NCBI GenBank assembly: GCA_030453285.1
Contig: JAKDKP010000061.1
Coordinates: 1-8,924, forward strand
Origin: Propionibacteriales bacterium
Lineage (GTDB): Bacteria; Actinomycetota; Actinomycetes; Propionibacteriales; Propionibacteriaceae
Reading direction: 5' to 3'
Length of the DNA stretch: 8,924 bases
Shown here: positions 5,498-8,924 of the stretch, piece after piece
Layout: every line of letters starts with the position of its first letter
How positions within the stretch are numbered: the first letter of the stretch is position 1
Notes under the pieces: generated by a model
Told to the model about the DNA's origin: nothing
The model's input: only the letters and a program-made list of their open reading frames with translations
Databases searched by the model: none
Made by a program: the position numbers and the translations under genes

Positions 5498-6341
5498 GGA
5501 TCTCTGCCAAGAACTCGTCGAGCTCCTCGTCGGTCAGGTCAACGGCTGCCACGGCTGGCAGTTGCTGTGCTGCCTGGACCATCTCACCGAGGTTCGGGAA
5601 TGGAGCCTGACCGAGCCGCGCCGCCAAGTCTTCCGGGACGGCGATCTTGGGCCCCTCCATCCGATGGTGCTGAGTCCCTTGACCAACCGCCAGTGGGCCG
5701 ACGGCAATCACCTGCTCTCCGACGAGGTGGGCCACACTCAGGGCATCGACGACATCGACGAGATCAACCGAGTTCCCTGCCAGGTCGCGCAGGCGGAATC
5801 GTGAACTGTGTAGATCGACCATTTCGAGCACACCGTGCAGACTGGCCTCATCCGTCACTTCCCGGCCACGACGCCGCCACGGCTCCCGACTCATGGTGGC
5901 CGTACGAATAAACCTTGATGGTCGACCAGCAATCCTGAATTCGACTTGTGGGGCAGCCTTTCCCAGCGCCGAAACCAAGTCATCGACAGAGTCGGACACG
6001 CCATCCGACACACCATCGGGCCGTTTGTTCTCCGCCACCCCCTCGACGATCGACCAGAAGGTCTCGTCAACAGCGTCGGTAACCGGTGGATCCAGTAGAG
6101 CCGCTTCATCGCCAACGACAAACACAACGCGAGTACTTCCTGGACGGAGAGCCACCCGCACCGCGGCAAGACGTTCAACGGTCCCGGGCGCGCGACCCAA
6201 ACTCGGCCTCTCAACCACGGAGCGGGTGAGCCGGTAGGCCAGTTCCCTGAAGGAGGAGATCAAATTGATTGCATCTGCCGCCATCAATTCACCGTCAGCA
6301 CTCTGGTGGCCAATCAAGCGGATCTCTATTTCTCGTGTCAT
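5490..6341 (-). CDS. 283-residue partner of the PIN protein, putative large antitoxin, family not recognised
   Basis: I do not recognise a named family. Visible parts: an N-terminal alpha/beta region with IEIRLIGHQSADGELMAADA (5-24), a helix INLISSFRELAYRLTRSVVE (25-44), and strands AAVRVALRPGSTRVVFVVGD (59-78); a Ser/Asp repeat DGVSDGVSDSVDD (109-121); then LHGVLEMVDLHSSRFRLRDL (168-187) to about 228, which has the strand pattern of a small OB/SH3-like barrel (strand-turn-strand with FRLRD, followed by VGEQVIAVGPLAV); and an acidic C-terminus DLTDEELDEFLAEIRG (268-283) that could be the toxin-binding tail. It precedes the PIN gene with 8-bp overlap, the usual antitoxin position. The start ATG at 6341 has GAGGGG (complement of 6347-6352) 5 nt upstream; a longer open frame to 6377 lacks such a site. 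No DNA-binding motif typical of VapB is seen. Confidence 0.65.
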   Translation of the reverse strand: MTREIEIRLIGHQSADGELMAADAINLISSFRELAYRLTRSVVERPSLGRAPGTVERLAAVRVALRPGSTRVVFVVGDEAALLDPPVTDAVDETFWSIVEGVAENKRPDGVSDGVSDSVDDLVSALGKAAPQVEFRIAGRPSRFIRTATMSREPWRRRGREVTDEASLHGVLEMVDLHSSRFRLRDLAGNSVDLVDVVDALSVAHLVGEQVIAVGPLAVGQGTQHHRMEGPKIAVPEDLAARLGQAPFPNLGEMVQAAQQLPAVAAVDLTDEELDEFLAEIRG

Positions 6342-6432
6342 CGGAACCCCTCGCCTCTCACTCAAGCACGACCACACCGAACCTCAGCATAGACAGAGGT
6401 CCAGACAATCGGTCCAACTCTCCCAACGGAGA
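6342..6432 (-). promoter_or_regulatory. Upstream region of the PIN module
   Basis: These 91 bp separate the decayed decarboxylase gene from the 283-residue protein and are less GC-rich than their surroundings. On the minus strand TATGCT (6391-6386) is a fair -10 box; TTGGAC (6417-6412) is a -35 candidate, but the spacer is 20 bp. The ribosome site is GAGGGG (6352-6347). No clear palindrome for autoregulation is seen. Confidence 0.3.
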
Positions 6433-6673
6433 TCATAGATCCGTGTCGCGCAGTCCGGTGCTGATCGCGATTCGATTCCACACGTTGATGGTGGCGATCG
6501 CCATGATCAGACTCGCGGTCCCCTTCTCCTGCCACTGCGCCACCGCCTCGTCATAGGTCGCGTCGCTGACACCGCCCTCACCCAGCACCGTCGCCTCCTC
6601 GGTGAGCGCGAGGGCCGCCGCCTCGGCCGGAGACCAAAGGGCCGCTGGCCCTCTGCAGCTTCATCCGGGGCAT
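6433..6673 (-). pseudogene. Carboxymuconolactone-decarboxylase (AhpD-like) gene with deleted core
   Basis: The C-terminal part is intact in one frame: LWSPAEAAALALTEEAT, then GGVSDATYDEAVAQW and GTASLIMAIATINVWNRIAI, ending STGLRDTDL and TGA at 6433. This is the normal end of CMD/AhpD-like proteins (about 145-180 residues). A plausible native start also survives: ATG at 6673 (MPRMKLQRAS) with the ribosome site GAGGAAG (complement of 6680-6686) 6 nt upstream. The two parts are in different frames and are joined near 6640-6655, with roughly 60 or more residues missing between them, including the CxxC-type active-site helix pair. A stop codon precedes the C-terminal frame. An internal deletion is the simplest reading. 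The N-terminal part is too short to prove by family match. It was the last gene of a merR-led cluster. Confidence 0.75.
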
Positions 6674-6715
6674 GATCAACTTCCTCTGGTCGGAACGGGT
6701 CGGAGCTGTTGGACC

Positions 6716-7137
6716 TCAGGTCGAGAGGATTCCGTACGTGCGCGTCGGTGTGAGGGTCAGCAGCACCCGCTGGTCGGCCACCATGGCACGCCGATAGTCC
6801 TCCCAGTCGGGGTGCTCGCCCTGCATCGCGCGATACAACGCCACCAGCCCGTCGACGGCTTCGTCGTGCGGGTCGGTGGCCGTGGCGCTCAGCGTCACGT
6901 CGCCGTCGACCACCACGTACGACCAGAAGTCCTCGCTGGTGACGTGCAGACTCGCCCGCGGGCGTCGTCGCAGGTTACGGGTCTTGGCGCGCGGCTCGGT
7001 GACCGAGATCCGGATCAGATCATCGTCGCCGACACCGAACCACGGTTCGACAACTGCGGACGGCCGTCGTCGGATTCGGTGGCCAGCACCCCGTTCCGGC
7101 GCGATCGCAGGAAAGCCAGGGCCTCGGCAATGTCCAT
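6716..7137 (-). pseudogene. PPOX-class (F420-type) oxidoreductase, one-base frameshift
   Basis: From ATG 7137 the frame reads MDIAEALAFLRSRRNGVLAT, then DDGRPQLSN, and then hits a TGA after eleven wrong codons. One base change of frame near 7040-7050 restores WFGVGDDDLIRISVTEPRAK, RNLRRRPRASLHV, DFWSYVVVDGDVTLSA, EHPDWEDYRRAMV and TPTRTYGILST to a TGA at 6716. That is the complete flavin/F420-binding split-barrel order of PPOX-class F420-dependent reductases. The span is 422 nt, one less than 141 codons, so a single-base deletion explains it. The protein would have had 140 residues, the usual length. Either a true recent mutation or a sequencing error. Its start lies 23 bp after the merR stop, so the two were co-transcribed. 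Confidence 0.85.
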
Positions 7138-7160
7138 GTCTTCACCGTACGCTCGCCCGG

Positions 7161-7499
7161 TCAACCAAGCAGCCGCGCCATCGAGCGCTCGTGACTTCGC
7201 AGCTCTTCGGCTTCGGCGGTCACCCGGTCGATGGCCCCTCGGATCGTCGACAACGTGTCGGGACAGATGTCGATCTCGGGGCGCTCGCCGCGGGCACAGG
7301 GCAGCAGCACCGCAATGTCCTTGCTGCCGAATCCGGCGTCCATCAGGGCCCGGATCTGCCGTACGACGACCACCGCGTCCTCGTCGTAGTCGCGATAGCC
7401 GTTCATCAGCCTCTCCGACCGCAACAGGCCCTGCTGCTCGTAGTAGCGCAGCGACCTGGCCGACACTCCGCCACGCCGGGACAACTCACCGATCAACAT
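7161..7499 (-). CDS. MerR-family transcriptional regulator
   Basis: This 112-residue protein starts with the MerR winged helix: MLIGELSRRGGVSARSLRYY (1-20), EQQGLL, then the wing with NGYRDYDEDAV (33-43) and VVVRQIRALMDAGFGSKDIA (44-63). A dimerisation helix follows (83-108). Two cysteines, C68 in LLPCARG and C79 in DICPD, frame a short loop in the effector region; whether they sense a metal, thiol stress or nothing is open. It heads a minus-strand cluster with the broken PPOX and CMD genes and diverges from an alpha/beta hydrolase whose promoter has a MerR-type long spacer, so it probably controls both directions. ATG at 7499; GGAG lies about 4 nt upstream and GGAGGT further back. Confidence 0.9.
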   Translation of the reverse strand: MLIGELSRRGGVSARSLRYYEQQGLLRSERLMNGYRDYDEDAVVVVRQIRALMDAGFGSKDIAVLLPCARGERPEIDICPDTLSTIRGAIDRVTAEAEELRSHERSMARLLG

Positions 7500-7529
7500 G
7501 AACTCCGCACCTCCAGTGGCGACCGGGAT

Positions 7530-7561
7530 TTGACCTTGACACCGGCGTCAAACTCTAGCGT
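7530..7561 (+). promoter_or_regulatory. MerR-type promoter with operator in a 20-bp spacer
   Basis: TTGACC (7530-7535) and TAGCGT (7556-7561) are separated by 20 bp, longer than the normal 17 and typical of MerR-activated promoters, which need the regulator to untwist the spacer. The 16-bp near-perfect palindrome TTGAC-ACCGGC-GTCAA (7536-7551, one mismatched pair) fills the spacer. The -10 box ends 7 nt before the hydrolase ATG at 7569, and no ribosome site is present, so the mRNA is probably leaderless. Confidence 0.65.
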
Positions 7562-7568
7562 CACGACC

Positions 7569-8366
7569 ATGGCAGACGAACTGAACAGACTCCACGGTAC
7601 GACGGTGGTCGAGTGGGGCAACGGGCGACCGTTGCTGCTCACGCACGGAGCCATGGGCGGTGTCGCGGCCAACTTCGCCACCCTGGCCGCCCACCTGAGT
7701 GGACGATTCCATCTCGCCGGCGCGAACTACCCCGGATCGGAGGGTTCACTGGTGCCCGTCGGCGATCTGAGTGTGGACGAGTTGGTCGACCAGGCCATCG
7801 CGGTGGCCGATGCCCGAGGTTGGCAGAGATTCCCCGTGCTCGGTCTGTCCCTGGGGACCACCGTCGCCATGACACTCGCCGCTCGCCACCCCGAGCGGGT
7901 GTCGGCGCTGATTCTCACCGTCGGCTTCGCGACGTCCGATCCGCAGATCCGCGCCTTCTCCGACGGGACCGAGGCGCTGATCCGGCTCGGGGAACGGACG
8001 GCCGCCGCCGAGGGGATCGTCTCGGCCGCCAGTTCGCCGGACGCCTTGGCGGACCTGACCCTCGAGCAGTGGAGGGCGGCGGTGGACGAGACCGCGGCGG
8101 GGATCCCCGATGGTGCGCTGGCGCAGATCGCACTGGCGGCGCGGATCGATGTCACCACTGCTGCGCGCGCCGTGGTTGTTCCGACGCTGGTGGTGGTGGG
8201 CGGCCAGGACCGGATCGTGCTGCCCCACACCACTCGACATCTAGCCAAGTTGATCAAGGACGCCACTCGCGTCGAGTACGCCTCGGCCGGGCACATCTTC
8301 TCCGCACCGGAGGTGGCCAGGTGGGCCGGCGACATCGAATCCTTCCTTGATCAGCATGCGACGTGA
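7569..8366 (+). CDS. Alpha/beta-hydrolase fold protein
   Basis: The 265-residue protein is a complete alpha/beta hydrolase. The oxyanion-hole loop is LTHGAMGG (24-31), the nucleophile elbow GLSLG gives S94 (92-96), the acid is D214 in VVVGGQDRIV (208-217), and the base is H242 in SAGHIF (239-244). The lid region is about 125-190. Substrate cannot be inferred; relatives include esterases, lactonases and haloperoxidase-like enzymes. It is cytoplasmic, with no signal peptide. It is transcribed divergently from merR behind the long-spacer promoter, and overlaps the downstream MFS gene by 4 bp (GTGA), suggesting that hydrolysis and export of one class of compound are switched on together. The start ATG at 7569 gives MADELNRLHG; longer frames upstream run through the merR control region and are not credible. 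Confidence 0.9.
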   Translation: MADELNRLHGTTVVEWGNGRPLLLTHGAMGGVAANFATLAAHLSGRFHLAGANYPGSEGSLVPVGDLSVDELVDQAIAVADARGWQRFPVLGLSLGTTVAMTLAARHPERVSALILTVGFATSDPQIRAFSDGTEALIRLGERTAAAEGIVSAASSPDALADLTLEQWRAAVDETAAGIPDGALAQIALAARIDVTTAARAVVVPTLVVVGGQDRIVLPHTTRHLAKLIKDATRVEYASAGHIFSAPEVARWAGDIESFLDQHAT

Positions 8367-8924
8367 GCACCGGTGCTCGTGACGGCAACGCCATGTCCGT
8401 ACGGAGAACTGCCGCCCCGGCGAAAGTGACAGCAGTCGGCGCCCTCCTGCTGTTCTGCTACTTCACCGCCGAAACCTTCCCGGCCAGTGCCCTGCCCGAG
8501 ATCGCCGGCGGCCTCGACACCAGCGAGGCCGCGGCCGGTTCACTGGTCTCCGGCTGTGCGGCCGCCTCCGCACTCGGCGTGCTGCCGGCGATGGCTCTGG
8601 CCCGGCGACTGTCCCCGCGCACGGCCCTGGTGATCTCTGCGGTGCTCCTGGCGTTGGCGCAACTGGCACTGTCGGCGGCTCCCGGCCTCACCTGGGCGGT
8701 GGCGGCGCGGGTGGTCGCGGCGCTGGGGCACGGGGTCGCATTCGCGTTGGTACCCGTGGTGGCGGCACGCGTGGCACCACCGGGCCGCACCGGACGAGCC
8801 ATGGCGCGGACCTTCGTCGGCGTGGCCGCAGGACTGGTCGGCGGCGGACCCGCCTTCGGGTGGTTGGCCCAAACGGTCGGCTGGCGTCCGGCCGCAGCCC
8901 TGCTCGGCGCGGTGGCGCTCCTGG
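8363..8924 (+). CDS. MFS efflux transporter, N-terminal part (cut by window edge)
   Basis: 187 codons are open to the right edge. After a short basic N-terminus, helix 1 and its exit read VGALLLFCYFTAETFPASAL then PEIAGGLDTSEAAAG, followed by helix 2 (SLVSGCAAASALGVLPAMAL), ARRLSPRTALVISAVLLALA, and RVVAALGHGVAFALVPVVAA with RTGRAMARTFVGVAAGLVGG. The order and the loop after helix 1 fit DHA1-type drug or sugar efflux proteins. The usual loop 2-3 motif GxLxDRxGRR is degenerate (LARRLSPRT). The start is taken as GTG 8363, which overlaps the hydrolase stop (GTGA). An in-frame ATG at 8393 is the alternative, giving a protein ten residues shorter; neither has a clear ribosome site. The overlap supports joint translation with the hydrolase. 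Substrate unknown. Confidence 0.85.
   Translation, partial: MSTGARDGNAMSVRRTAAPAKVTAVGALLLFCYFTAETFPASALPEIAGGLDTSEAAAGSLVSGCAAASALGVLPAMALARRLSPRTALVISAVLLALAQLALSAAPGLTWAVAARVVAALGHGVAFALVPVVAARVAPPGRTGRAMARTFVGVAAGLVGGGPAFGWLAQTVGWRPAAALLGAVALL
8365..8378. repeat. Perfect 14-bp palindrome at the hydrolase-MFS junction
   Basis: GAGCACCGGTGCTC is its own reverse complement and begins within the overlapping stop and GTG start codons, between that GTG and the alternative ATG at 8393. In RNA it could form only a tight hairpin; in DNA it could be a protein site. It is flanked by CGTGA on both sides (8362-8366, 8378-8382). Confidence 0.6.

Noticed and set aside
6876..7568. Upstream extension of the hydrolase frame by 231 codons.
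   Set aside because: It crosses merR, the PPOX remnant and the long-spacer promoter on the opposite strand; the family homology begins only after the ATG at 7569.
1..8924. CRISPR array, tRNA, rRNA, insertion sequence or integrase.
   Set aside because: No regularly spaced repeats, no cloverleaf-type sequence that I could recognise, and no transposase or integrase motif in any frame that I read.

Overview
The window is GC-rich (G or C in most third codon positions, GTG starts) and reads as an actinomycete chromosome. Pointers are a DUF664-type DinB protein, an MT0933-like antitoxin, a PPOX-class F420-type reductase (broken), a LysG/LysE pair and several genes that look leaderless. I cannot name the genus; Propionibacteriaceae or relatives would fit, but that is inference.

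Left part (1-2608). The 5' end of a POT-family peptide transporter runs off the left edge on the minus strand, behind a promoter whose spacer is a palindrome. Then, on the plus strand, come an orphan MT0933-like antitoxin protein with a Gly/Pro/Gln heptad-repeat tail, a CoA-binding Rossmann protein, a long two-part stem-loop and a DinB/DUF664 protein. A 13-bp perfect tandem repeat follows the DinB stop. After it lies the decayed 3' half of an MFS (DHA3-like) drug transporter on the minus strand, needing at least two frame changes to read through.

Middle part (2609-5065). A divergent pair, a LysR-type regulator (lysG/argP-like) and a LysE-family amino-acid exporter, shares an 88-bp intergenic region. 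lysE converges on a DUF1428 gene. Behind that gene a 16-bp palindrome and a TAGGGT box precede a 15-codon leader ORF, whose stop overlaps (TGATG) the start of a small two-helix membrane protein.

Right part (5066-8924). On the minus strand there is a two-gene module: a 283-aa protein of unrecognised family with an OB/SH3-like C-terminal segment, overlapping a PIN-domain (VapC-like) RNase by 8 bp. It resembles a toxin-antitoxin operon with an unusually large putative antitoxin and is the best candidate for something undescribed. Next is a minus-strand cluster headed by an intact MerR regulator, followed by a PPOX/F420-type reductase broken by one missing base and a carboxymuconolactone-decarboxylase gene with its core deleted. 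Divergent from merR, behind a promoter with a 20-bp spacer containing a near-perfect palindrome, are an alpha/beta hydrolase and an MFS efflux protein (GTGA overlap, cut by the right edge).

Themes: three decayed genes in 9 kb beside intact regulators, and four start codons lying only 7-9 nt behind TAG-initial -10-like hexamers, which suggests leaderless transcription as a common local style.
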